Position numbers and translations under genes: made by a program. Below the pieces are notes generated by a model. That model did no database searches and had not been told where the DNA came from. It saw only the letters and a program-made list of their open reading frames with translations. This document shows positions 1 through 7,303 of a DNA stretch of 64,000 bases, in pieces. Every line of letters starts with the position of its first letter. The first letter of the stretch is position 1. This stretch comes from JADJLQ01 sp034439915 (GTDB lineage Bacteria > Bacteroidota > Bacteroidia > Chitinophagales > Saprospiraceae): assembly GCA_034439915.1 (NCBI GenBank), contig JAWXBI010000101.1:6657-70656 (forward strand). Reading direction: 5' to 3'.

Positions 1-1120
1 TGGCTAATTGTTTTGGGTTATCGGAAAATATAAAACATTCGTATCCCGCTCCTTGTTTCGATTTGAGCTCCTGGATCAATAATTCAAAATTCCGGTTGAA
101 ACTCGGTTGTTGATTGGAATGAAATTTTATTTCTTTAAGGTCGTGCAATTCCAGATCAGGTTTGACCCGGTAAAAAATCAACGGATGGTTCAACAACTTT
201 TCAGTGATTTCCCTGGGATAGACAAATGCTTTTTCTCTAAAGATTTTTGCAAAAGCTGGTTGTTGGTCTTCATCTTTTTCGAATACCCGCACGGATTGGC
301 TTTTCTCAAAACAATCCTGAAGCCGATCCAACATGAATTGAATATCTTCCAACCAGATCGTTGTTCCGGGTGGTAGTATTTCAAATATTGATACCTTTTC
401 GGATTGATTGAATTCCGTGTGAATATTGGGAAGGATGCTGATTTTTGCCAGGTTACGGACAGAAAGCTGGGTTTCCGGATCAAAGATCCTAATGCTTTCG
501 ACCTCAGTATCAATCAATTCGATACGGTATGGATAATCGTTGGCGAACGAAAAAATATCCACAATACCCCCCCGGATTGAAAATTCACCGGGTTGGGTGA
601 CAAAATCCGTATGATTAAACCCATATTCTGTCAACAGATCCATCACAAAACGAAGGTCCATTTCATGGCCTTTTTCAATCTCTATCCGGCTTTTTTCAAG
701 AGCTTTCGGTCCTACTACTTTTTCAAATAAAGCTTCAGGATAAGTGATAATACATAAAGTGCGGGCACTGAGGTGAAACAATTGATTGATGCATTCGGTC
801 CGCTCTACTACCTGACTGGCTTTGATTTCTTCAAATTTTCCAGGGAGCTTAAAAGAATCCGGTAAAAAATACAATTGGGCCTGGCTGGGTATCAGGTTTT
901 GCAGATCATTCAGCAAATAAGCGGCCTCCTCCTTGGACCTGGCAATGATCAGGTGGACCCCCGGATGATTGAGTGCCGTTGCGGCCAGGCAAAAGGATTC
1001 CATTGCACCGACCATTCCTGTGATATGGAGATGGGACGGTGGAGTCGTTAAGGAAGTTGAAATCTCACGCACACGTGCATCTTGCCGGTAGATTGCCAGC
1101 AAGCGGCTCAGGTTTTCCAC
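1..1120 (-). CDS. mfd: Transcription-repair coupling factor Mfd, N-terminal part (runs off the left edge)
   Basis: Mfd is a DNA translocase that removes stalled RNA polymerase and recruits UvrA to the lesion. Read on the minus strand, the frame is open from 1120 to the window edge, so about 373 N-terminal residues are present and the RNAP-binding and helicase domains lie outside. The visible part matches the UvrB-like D1/D2 region: a stretch reading ITGMVGAMESFCLAA, then ARTLCIITYPEALFEKVV, then the typical QPGEFSIRGGIVDIFSFAN segment followed by RIELIDTEVESIRIFDP. No ATG lies in frame upstream before a TAG near 1168; the only plausible start is GTG at 1120, four bases after a TATCTTTG -7 box. 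Family call is secure; the start is moderately sure. Confidence 0.93.
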   Translation of the reverse strand, partial: MENLSRLLAIYRQDARVREISTSLTTPPSHLHITGMVGAMESFCLAATALNHPGVHLIIARSKEEAAYLLNDLQNLIPSQAQLYFLPDSFKLPGKFEEIKASQVVERTECINQLFHLSARTLCIITYPEALFEKVVGPKALEKSRIEIEKGHEMDLRFVMDLLTEYGFNHTDFVTQPGEFSIRGGIVDIFSFANDYPYRIELIDTEVESIRIFDPETQLSVRNLAKISILPNIHTEFNQSEKVSIFEILPPGTTIWLEDIQFMLDRLQDCFEKSQSVRVFEKDEDQQPAFAKIFREKAFVYPREITEKLLNHPLIFYRVKPDLELHDLKEIKFHSNQQPSFNRNFELLIQELKSKQGAGYECFIFSDNPKQLA

Positions 1121-1124
1121 CCGG

Positions 1125-1132
1125 CAAAGATA
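1125..1132 (-). promoter_or_regulatory. -7 promoter element before mfd
   Basis: TATCTTTG on the minus strand matches the Bacteroidota -7 consensus TAnnTTTG and ends four bases before the GTG start of mfd, which would give a leaderless transcript. No TTG was found about 19 bases further upstream, so the -33 half is not supported. Confidence 0.45.
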
Positions 1133-1313
1133 TAAAAGCTGTCCAAAGGGGAACGTGGATTTTGTAGTCTAAAACCGGACTGTCAGCGTCGCCGGGGGGG
1201 TAAGGAGCGAAAAACCACCTCCACCCAGTTGCAAAAAAGTAATTTTGAATACTTATTTAACCATGCAACCTTTTGAAACCATTATCCTCTTTATTTGAAA
1301 AATTTACTAAAAA

Positions 1314-2063
1314 ATGAAAAATCGTAATTTATTAAGAATCAGCACCAGCAAAGCGGTGATATATTTAAGTCTTTTGCTGGGTGGCTTATTGATCCTTCCT
1401 TCTTGTGAAAAAATAGAAGGGGAAGGCCCGGTGGTATCCGAAATCCGCAACCGAACGGGATTTGTGGGATTAAAAGTGAGCATTTGTGGCCAGATAAACT
1501 TCCAGGTAGCCCCCCAATATAAAGTGGAAGTATTTGCTCAACGGGATGTGCTGGAAGTGCTACAAACCAAAGTAGACGATGATGTCCTGGAAATCAAATG
1601 GAGCAAACCGGTGAACATCCGAAATTGCAACGACATTGTACTCAATATTTCAGGCCCCAAATTAAGATCAATCCATACCAGTGGTTCATCGGATATTGAT
1701 GTTTCCGGTGCTGTGGTTGAATCTACCCTGGAGTTAGGTATCAGTGGATCCGGCAGCATTGAAATAGAACATGCCGAGATTAACAATGCTGTTGATATCC
1801 GGGTCAGCGGCTCGGGTAATGTTGAAATAGATGGTGGTCACACTAAACAAAGTGAAATTTTCCTCAGCGGATCCGGGAATATCGAACTTGCCAAATTTAA
1901 TATGGATAACGCGGATTGTAATATCAGTGGATCAGGCAACATAACCGTCAAAGTATCCAACTTTCTGGATGCCCATATTTCAGGTAGTGGAGATATCTAT
2001 TATTATGGCAGCCCTAAAATTGAGTCAAAAATTTCTGGTTCAGGAAAACTCAGACAGCTCTGA
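1314..2063 (+). CDS. GIN-domain (DUF2807) lipoprotein
   Basis: Predicted exported lipoprotein of 249 residues. A basic N-terminus and hydrophobic segment (residues about 12-30) end in the lipobox LPSC, with Cys near residue 31 as the lipidated residue. From about residue 45 onward the protein is made of short beta-strand repeats with recurring ISGSG motifs (for example around residues 140-245), as in the head GIN/DUF2807 domain, a right-handed beta-helix-like fold of unknown function common in Bacteroidota. It starts about 190 bases upstream of the divergent mfd and converges with the DinB-like gene. The 193-base gap before it contains a run of eight or so G at 1191-1200 but no clear promoter. 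Function unknown; possibly an adhesin or surface protein. Confidence 0.85.
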   Translation: MKNRNLLRISTSKAVIYLSLLLGGLLILPSCEKIEGEGPVVSEIRNRTGFVGLKVSICGQINFQVAPQYKVEVFAQRDVLEVLQTKVDDDVLEIKWSKPVNIRNCNDIVLNISGPKLRSIHTSGSSDIDVSGAVVESTLELGISGSGSIEIEHAEINNAVDIRVSGSGNVEIDGGHTKQSEIFLSGSGNIELAKFNMDNADCNISGSGNITVKVSNFLDAHISGSGDIYYYGSPKIESKISGSGKLRQL

Positions 2064-2087
2064 TCAGTAAAATGGTTTCGATAGCAG

Positions 2088-2591
2088 TTAAACGTTATGA
2101 GATTTTTTGAAAAAAAATAACATATCGGTGCTGGTAATCTTCTGGTACCCTACTTGTTTTAGCAGTGTTAGCAGCTGTCCCCTGTGATAGGTTGAATGGT
2201 TGAAAATATGGGCCAGAGCCTGATAATAGGCCAATTCCATATAATCTCCATTCAACCTTCTGAAACCAAATACATCATTTAACTGTTCCGGATCAAATTG
2301 AAAGACTGCTTCTCTGAGCAAAACGGATGCCTCCATCCATAAACCAAGTAATTCGGCCTTAGTTACACGGAGTTCTGTAGATAGGAAAGACGGTGATTGA
2401 ATTTTTACTAACCGTTCTCTCCATAATTTTTCAGCTCCGGTAAGATGAAAGACAGTGGCTTCTATTGACCCAAAACTGGAGACCACGGGTTGAGCCCATT
2501 GTTCAGGACTTATATTTTCCAGCCAAAGGATAGCCTCCTTATTGGCCCAGATATTATAGTCCGCTAATTCGATAAAATAGGACAGGTTCAT
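2088..2591 (-). CDS. DinB-family protein
   Basis: Four-helix DinB/YfiT-like metalloprotein of 167 residues. His49 (VFHLTGAEKLW), His132 and His136 (NHSTYHRGQ) form the expected three-His metal site. Members of the family include thiol-dependent S-transferases and hydrolases, but the substrate here cannot be told. The open frame extends to 2636, but the first 15 codons are read from a low-complexity TGGTGG-type tract and do not look like protein, so the ATG at 2591 was chosen (MNLSYFIELADYN). It is downstream of the aromatic operon on the same strand, with a 74-base gap. Confidence 0.85.
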   Translation of the reverse strand: MNLSYFIELADYNIWANKEAILWLENISPEQWAQPVVSSFGSIEATVFHLTGAEKLWRERLVKIQSPSFLSTELRVTKAELLGLWMEASVLLREAVFQFDPEQLNDVFGFRRLNGDYMELAYYQALAHIFNHSTYHRGQLLTLLKQVGYQKITSTDMLFFFKKSHNV

Positions 2592-2665
2592 AATGGTTGG
2601 TGGTGGTTGGTGGATGGTGGTTGGCCAATTCAGCAATTTGACAATTCAACAATTCAACCTTCGTA

Positions 2666-3757
2666 TTAAGATTCAATCATAATTCTTTCCTGATGCTCAA
2701 TGGATTCTTCGTGGATAGCCGTTAATATTTTGGTAATAAATTCTTCGCTCAAGCCGAGTTTTTTACCTTTTTCATGGCTTTTTTCGATGATTTCATTCCA
2801 GCGACCGGATTGCAAAATGCTGATATTGTTGAGTTTTTTAAACATGCCTATTTTATCAGCAAGTTTCATGCGCTCACCCAGCATATTCAGCACTTCGGAA
2901 TCAATGACATCGATCTGGTGACGGATGTCTTCAATATTGTCTATAAATTTTGGGTCCGCTGATTTTTCTTCCCGAATAGTCAGGCGGTCAAGGATACTTT
3001 TTAGACCTGATCCGGTCACTTGTTGTGCGGCATCACTCCAGGCAGCGTCAGGATTACAATGGGTTTCCAGCATGACCCCATCGTAATTGAGGTCCATTGC
3101 CCGTTGGGCTACTTCCCATAATCCGGGTCGGTTTCCACAGATATGACTGGCATCACAGATGATAAACAGCTCTGGAAACTGACGGATGAGTTCTATCGGA
3201 ATTTCCCAGCGAGGCAGGTTACGGTAAATGGATTTACCAAAAGCACTAAACCCTCTGTGTATAACCCCCAACCGGGTAATACCTGCTTTTTTTAAACGCT
3301 CCAAAGAACCAATCCAAAGGCTCAGATCAGGATTGATTGGGTTTTTTACCAGAACCGGAATGTCCACACCGACGAGGGCATCCGCTATTTCCTGCACTGA
3401 AAAAGGGTTGACCGTGGTACGGGCGCCTATCCACAGCACATCGACTCCTGCTTTGAGCGAATCGAAAACGTGTTGGGTGTTTGCTACTTCGACCGTCGTT
3501 TTCCAACCGTATTCTTCTTTTACTTTTTTAAGCCAGCTTAAGCCGGGCCTGCCGATGCCTTCAAAGCTACCGGGCCTGGTGCGGGGTTTCCATATCCCGG
3601 CGCGGAACAAATCCGGTTTGATGCCTTGTTCAGCCATTTGAGCTGCGGTACTCATAACCTGTTCTTCGGTCTCGGCGCTGCAGGGACCTGCAATCAGGTA
3701 AGGTCTTTTGAATACCTGATCGGTAAAAGGCCGGATGGATAATGCTTCTGTTTCCAT
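2666..3757 (-). CDS. Bifunctional DAHP synthase / chorismate mutase
   Basis: Catalyses the first step of the shikimate pathway (PEP plus erythrose 4-phosphate to DAHP) and the chorismate to prephenate step. The 363-residue chain has a KDO8P-synthase-like class I-beta DAHP synthase barrel at about 15-260, with GPCSAET at 24-30, KPRTRPGSFEG near 57, the metal-binding segment ICDASHICGNR and LETHCNPDAAWSD. A short AroQ-type chorismate mutase follows at about 270-355, beginning IRHQIDVIDSEVLNMLGERMKL. This domain order is typical of Bacteroidota, where the mutase domain can confer feedback control by prephenate. It is the last gene of the pheA-aminotransferase-tyrA operon, 48 bases after tyrA. 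Confidence 0.95.
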   Translation of the reverse strand: METEALSIRPFTDQVFKRPYLIAGPCSAETEEQVMSTAAQMAEQGIKPDLFRAGIWKPRTRPGSFEGIGRPGLSWLKKVKEEYGWKTTVEVANTQHVFDSLKAGVDVLWIGARTTVNPFSVQEIADALVGVDIPVLVKNPINPDLSLWIGSLERLKKAGITRLGVIHRGFSAFGKSIYRNLPRWEIPIELIRQFPELFIICDASHICGNRPGLWEVAQRAMDLNYDGVMLETHCNPDAAWSDAAQQVTGSGLKSILDRLTIREEKSADPKFIDNIEDIRHQIDVIDSEVLNMLGERMKLADKIGMFKKLNNISILQSGRWNEIIEKSHEKGKKLGLSEEFITKILTAIHEESIEHQERIMIES

Positions 3758-3805
3758 ATGATTTTGAATTAAATAATTTTAAATTTATTAATTGAGTTCT
3801 AAGAT

Positions 3806-4651
3806 TTAGTTTTTAAGTATTTTTTTAATCTGGTTGGCTTCCTGGATCAATTTTTTAAAAGTGGTAAAATCTTTTTTGATCAATAGACTTCTAAACCGGG
3901 AAAGGGTATTGATGTGTTCGTCCAGCACATCGAGTACATTATCTCTGTTTTGTTCAAAAATCGGAGTCCACATTTCCGGTGAACTTTTAGCTAAACGAAC
4001 TGTGGAACTAAAGCCCCCGCTGGCCAATTCAAAAATCTGGTTTTCATCTTTTTCTTTGGCGAGTACAGTCAATGCCAAAGCAAATGAACTGATGTGTGAA
4101 ATATGCGAAACATAAGCTGTATGCAGGTCGTGGGAATCCGGATCCAGGTAAACTAAATGCATCTGAAGCTTTGAATATAAATCCATTATTTCTTTGAGGC
4201 GTGCGGGGTCACTCTTTTCCGTTTCCACCAGCACACAGGTTTTGTTTTCAAACAGGTCCGCCAACGCTGCTTCCGGGCCTGAAAACTCGGTGCCGGCCAT
4301 AGGGTGGGTAGCGACAAAATTGGAACGGTGTGTATGGTGCTGGACCCCTTTGAGGATAGTTGCCTTGGTCGATCCAACGTCTATGACGGTTTGGTTATCC
4401 ACGAGGTCCAATACCTGGGGCAACAAAGCCAACATGGTATTGACGGGAACAGCTAAGACAACAAAATCAGAGGCCTTAACGCCATCAGCCAACGAGGCAT
4501 ATTCGTCTATCAATCCAAGTTCTTTGGCTTGTTCCAGATGTTTGATGTTGATATCTACACCGATTACACGGGAGATCAGTTCGGCTTTTTTCAGGGCCAG
4601 GGCCAATGAGCCACCGATATGGCCAACACCTATAAGGCACATTGTTTTCAT
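3806..4651 (-). CDS. tyrA: Prephenate dehydrogenase
   Basis: NAD(P)-dependent oxidation of prephenate to 4-hydroxyphenylpyruvate, the tyrosine branch of the pathway. The Rossmann motif GVGHIGGS is at residues 8-15, followed by VIGVDIN, the segment VVLAVPVNTML, and ATHPMAGTEFSGPEAA, which is the TyrA substrate-binding signature. The C-terminal half is the helical dimerisation domain; there is no ACT domain. The open frame begins at 4663, but the ATG at 4651 gives an ATGA overlap with the aminotransferase stop and is preceded by an AGAAGG-like sequence, so it is preferred (281 residues). Third gene of the aromatic operon. Confidence 0.93.
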   Translation of the reverse strand: MKTMCLIGVGHIGGSLALALKKAELISRVIGVDINIKHLEQAKELGLIDEYASLADGVKASDFVVLAVPVNTMLALLPQVLDLVDNQTVIDVGSTKATILKGVQHHTHRSNFVATHPMAGTEFSGPEAALADLFENKTCVLVETEKSDPARLKEIMDLYSKLQMHLVYLDPDSHDLHTAYVSHISHISSFALALTVLAKEKDENQIFELASGGFSSTVRLAKSSPEMWTPIFEQNRDNVLDVLDEHINTLSRFRSLLIKKDFTTFKKLIQEANQIKKILKN

Positions 4652-5814
4652 CCTTCTACCCATTTATGATTAATGATCCTGGCCAAGGCCTTTTGCATCG
4701 TATCCACTTTGGTAGATAACGAAATCCTTAAATAAGGGATGCCGTTTTTTCCAAAAATTCCACCCGGCGTGATAAATACATGCGTGTTATTCAGGATTTT
4801 ATCACTCCAGGAAAAACCATCCCCCTGAGGGACTTTTGCCCATATAAACATCCCTTGTTGGTCCCGGGTATAACTACAGCCGAGGGCATCCATGATCTGA
4901 CAGGCTGCCTCTTTCCTTTCTTCGTATGTTTCGTTGAGTTGGTTGTACCAGGATTCGTCCAATTGTAAAGCTTTTACTGCTGCCATCTGAACCGGTAAAA
5001 ACATACCGCTGTCCATATTGCTCTTAAAACGGATAATATGGTTGATAAAGTCGGGATTAGAAATGGCTACACCGACCCTCCAACCGGCCATATTTTGGGC
5101 TTTGCTCATCGAATTCAGTTCTATTGCCTGGTCTTTTGCGCCGGGTACTGCCAGCAGGGAAACATAATTCTGATTGAGTATAAAACTATAGGGGTTGTCA
5201 TTGCAAACGAGGATGTTCCTATCCCTTGCCCAGGTGAGCAATTTTTTTAAAAATTCCATATTGGTCGTTTGGCCAGTGGGCATATGCGGAAAATTTATCC
5301 ACATCAGTTTGATCTCGTCTTTTTCAATATGTCTTAATGAATCCAGATCCAATTGCCAGTTGTTTTGAGGCAGCAGGTCATAGCTCACCGGTTTAGCTCC
5401 CGCAAGTTTGGTGGCTGCGCTATAGGTCGGATAACCCGGATCGGGGATCAACACCAGGTCGCCTGGGTTGAGAAAAGCCATGGAAATATGCATGATCCCT
5501 TCTTTGGAACCAATCAGCGGTAATATTTCTTTATCTGGGTCCAGGGCAACCTTAAAATATTTTAGATACCATTGAGCAAACGCTTGTCTCAATTCCGGAC
5601 GGCCCTGATAACTTTGATAACCATGGGTGTCGGGTTTTAAAGCCCATTGATACAAGGTTTCGATGACCTCGGGATGAGGTGGGAGGTCGGGTGAGCCGAT
5701 CCCCAGATTGATGATATCGGCACCCTCAGCCCGCATACCGGCTATTTGTTTAAGTTTGGAAGAAAAATAATATTCTTCTACTGTTCCGATCCGCAGAGAG
5801 GGACTAATGTTCAT
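4648..5814 (-). CDS. Class I/II PLP aminotransferase of the aromatic operon
   Basis: Fold-type I aminotransferase of 388 residues. The PLP lysine is K238 in SMSKAQNMAGWRVG; CNDNPYSF (204-211) supplies the Asp and Tyr that contact the cofactor; RISLS near the C-terminus carries the carboxylate-binding Arg. In place of the usual NNPTG after the beta-strand the protein has HMPTG (177-181). From its place between pheA and tyrA it most likely transaminates phenylpyruvate and 4-hydroxyphenylpyruvate to Phe and Tyr, but aspartate or LL-DAP-type aminotransferases look similar. It overlaps pheA by 11 bases and tyrA by 4, suggesting translational coupling. Confidence 0.9.
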   Translation of the reverse strand: MNISPSLRIGTVEEYYFSSKLKQIAGMRAEGADIINLGIGSPDLPPHPEVIETLYQWALKPDTHGYQSYQGRPELRQAFAQWYLKYFKVALDPDKEILPLIGSKEGIMHISMAFLNPGDLVLIPDPGYPTYSAATKLAGAKPVSYDLLPQNNWQLDLDSLRHIEKDEIKLMWINFPHMPTGQTTNMEFLKKLLTWARDRNILVCNDNPYSFILNQNYVSLLAVPGAKDQAIELNSMSKAQNMAGWRVGVAISNPDFINHIIRFKSNMDSGMFLPVQMAAVKALQLDESWYNQLNETYEERKEAACQIMDALGCSYTRDQQGMFIWAKVPQGDGFSWSDKILNNTHVFITPGGIFGKNGIPYLRISLSTKVDTMQKALARIINHKWVEG

Positions 5815-6682
5815 AATGTTTACCTTTTGGATATATGCCTAATACTTTGAGGTCGTGGATCAGAGGTGATATAGACTGAATGGCATTTAATAGCTGTTCG
5901 CTCCCTTCTGACACCAGGTCAACCCAGAAAGCATATTCAAAGGGTTTGCCCAGAATGGGAATGGATTGAATTTTGGTGAGGTTGGCCTGATTAGACGATA
6001 ACCTGGACAAAACCTGGTGGAGGCTACCGACTTCATGTGCGAGGCTAAATACTACAGATGCTTTATTAGCTGAAGGTTGAGGTTGGGAATTGGATTTTCT
6101 GGCAATGACTAGAAATCGTGTAAAATTTTTCTTGTTGGTTTCGATAGAAGGGACTAAAATCTTCATGCCATATAATTCCGCTGCCAGACTGCTGGCTATA
6201 GCTCCTCTTGATCTTAATCGTTTCTCCCGGATCTCCTTTACACTATATGCCGTATCCACACTTTCTATCAGTTTGATATGAGGATAGGCTTTGAAAAACT
6301 CCCTGCATTGTTCAATAGCGATGGGGTGGGAGTGTACTTCTTTCAATTCCTCAATATTCTGATCGGCCCAGGTGATCAGGTTTTGTTTAATCCTGAGGTA
6401 AACTTCACCAAGAACAAAAACTTTCGATTTGTGCAACAAATTGTAGTTGGGCATCAACATGCCGTAAATGGTGTTTTCAATAGCCATAGCACCATATTCG
6501 ACCTGTTTGGTTTCTACCTTTTGAACGATCTGATCAAAAGTATCAATCTCCACGACCTCAGCTTCATCTTTTCCAAAATACCGCTGCACGGCAATGTCAT
6601 GAAATGCACCCCTATAACCTTGTATAGCTACGCGGGGTAAGGCTCTTAAGTCATTGGATTCTATAATCTTTGTTTTAGTCAT
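5804..6682 (-). CDS. pheA: Prephenate dehydratase
   Basis: Converts prephenate to phenylpyruvate in phenylalanine synthesis. The 292-residue protein starts with VAIQGYRGAFHDIA, the typical N-terminal strand, and has the family's TRF catalytic motif in KKNFTRFLVI near residue 190. A C-terminal ACT domain (about 207-285, beginning ASVVFSLAHEVGSLHQVLSRL) is the usual phenylalanine-sensing allosteric domain. It is the first structural gene of the operon, 9 bases downstream of the T-run of a strong intrinsic terminator and 77 bases after a Phe/Tyr-rich leader reading frame, so expression is probably controlled by transcription attenuation as well as by enzyme feedback. Confidence 0.95.
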   Translation of the reverse strand: MTKTKIIESNDLRALPRVAIQGYRGAFHDIAVQRYFGKDEAEVVEIDTFDQIVQKVETKQVEYGAMAIENTIYGMLMPNYNLLHKSKVFVLGEVYLRIKQNLITWADQNIEELKEVHSHPIAIEQCREFFKAYPHIKLIESVDTAYSVKEIREKRLRSRGAIASSLAAELYGMKILVPSIETNKKNFTRFLVIARKSNSQPQPSANKASVVFSLAHEVGSLHQVLSRLSSNQANLTKIQSIPILGKPFEYAFWVDLVSEGSEQLLNAIQSISPLIHDLKVLGIYPKGKHYEH

Positions 6683-6690
6683 ACCGTTCT

Positions 6691-6736
6691 AAAAACACTG
6701 AAGGGAGCCTCGATTTTTTCAAGGACTCCCTTCAGT
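6691..6736 (-). terminator. Intrinsic terminator acting as attenuator of the Phe/Tyr operon
   Basis: On the minus strand ACTGAAGGGAG (6736-6726) pairs perfectly with CTCCCTTCAGT (6707-6697). Inside, after one bulged T, CCTTGA pairs with TCGAGG (one G-U) around an AAAAA loop, giving about 17 base pairs. GTTTTT follows at 6696-6691, only nine bases before the pheA start codon. A terminator this strong in front of a biosynthetic operon and behind a leader peptide is the classical attenuator layout. Confidence 0.85.
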
Positions 6737-6759
6737 TTAAATTTCTTGTTGAATTTGTA

Positions 6760-6825
6760 TCAAACTTCGGTCATCCCATTAGGTAAATAATAGTAGCTAA
6801 AATAAAAACCGAAGCTGGATTGCAT
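6760..6825 (-). CDS. Phe/Tyr-rich leader peptide of the aromatic operon (21 residues)
   Basis: A 21-codon frame ATG to TGA precedes the terminator. Codons 5-13 read F-G-F-Y-F-S-Y-Y-Y: three Phe and four Tyr within nine codons, matching the end products of the operon. The start lies about 13 bases after a good -7 element. Three RNA segments can pair in competing ways. Segment 1 (6816-6807, under the Phe codons) can pair with segment 2 (6772-6763, at the leader stop), 10 bp with two G-U. Segment 2 can also pair with the area just before and into the 5' arm of the terminator (AGTTT 6766-6762 with AAACT 6738-6734, plus AAATT 6756-6752 with AATTT 6743-6739). Stalling at Phe/Tyr codons would cover segment 1 and free segment 2. 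The coding call is inferred from composition and position; too short for homology. Confidence 0.8.
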   Translation of the reverse strand: MQSSFGFYFSYYYLPNGMTEV

Positions 6826-6836
6826 TTTCACGGTGG

Positions 6837-6865
6837 CAAATATATATGTTTTAACGGTAATTCAA
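6837..6865 (-). promoter_or_regulatory. Promoter of the leader peptide and aromatic operon
   Basis: On the minus strand TATATTTG (6844-6837) matches the Bacteroidota -7 consensus and TTG (6865-6863) stands 18 bases upstream as the -33 element. Transcription would start near 6832, a few bases before the leader ATG at 6825. Confidence 0.7.
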
Positions 6866-6903
6866 CTTTACCTATAAAATATTTATTTATTATATATGAA
6901 AAA

Positions 6904-6943
6904 CAAACCAGAGCTCCTGCGTAAGAGCAAGTTCTGCGGTTTG
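6904..6943. other. Imperfect inverted repeat in the gap upstream of the aromatic promoter
   Basis: CAAACC (6904-6909) pairs with GGTTTG (6938-6943); inside, AGA pairs with TCT and GCTC with GAGC, with bulges GC and AAGT, about 13 base pairs in all. It lies between the aromatic promoter and the small gene at 7084. There is no T-run on either side, so it is not an obvious terminator. It could be an operator or part of an untranslated RNA; no function can be assigned. Confidence 0.35.
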
Positions 6944-7083
6944 CATTTAAATAGTACTTCCACAGGACCAGGAACAAATAAATTGCGATTTATTTGATTT
7001 CAGACTGGCTTATTCACTAATCTTTAACTGGAAATTAATACCATGTTACACGGATTGGCACGTTTTTTACTAAACTATTAAGT

Positions 7084-7278
7084 ATGAAACCATCAGAAAT
7101 AAATGAGCGAAACGACCAGGTCACGGCCTGGATGGTGACTATTATTGTTCATCTGGCAGTCATAGCCGCCTTGTTTTTTGTGGCTTTTCCTCAAGCTGAA
7201 AATAGCCGTCCTACACAGAATTCGTCAATTGAAAACCAAGCAGTTCCGCAAACAGGAAAGGTAAAACCCAAAGCCTGA
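7084..7278 (+). CDS. Small single-pass membrane protein, unknown
   Basis: A 64-residue protein with a charged N-terminus (about 1-13), one hydrophobic segment (about 14-36, MVTIIVHLAVIAALFFVAF) and a short polar tail rich in Gln, Asn, Pro and Lys. The shape resembles the N-terminal anchor of TonB-like energy-transducing proteins, but the chain ends 28 residues after the membrane segment and has no TonB C-terminal domain. It stands alone between the divergent aromatic operon and the convergent oligopeptidase. Coding is supported by the membrane segment and clean start; function unknown. Confidence 0.5.
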   Translation: MKPSEINERNDQVTAWMVTIIVHLAVIAALFFVAFPQAENSRPTQNSSIENQAVPQTGKVKPKA

Positions 7279-7303
7279 TGTCTTGGGATTGATTGACGCA
7301 GCA

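Noticed and set aside
190..513. A 107-codon minus-strand open frame at the left end
   Set aside because: It is an out-of-frame shadow of mfd, which is read on the same strand in another frame with clear protein similarity.
1187..1204. G-rich run between mfd and the GIN-domain gene as a phase-variable promoter
   Set aside because: A homopolymer of about eight G is present, but there is no promoter element around it and no evidence of variation.
2592..2636. N-terminal extension of the DinB-like protein
   Set aside because: It is read from a TGGTGG-type low-complexity tract and the DinB fold begins at the ATG at 2591.
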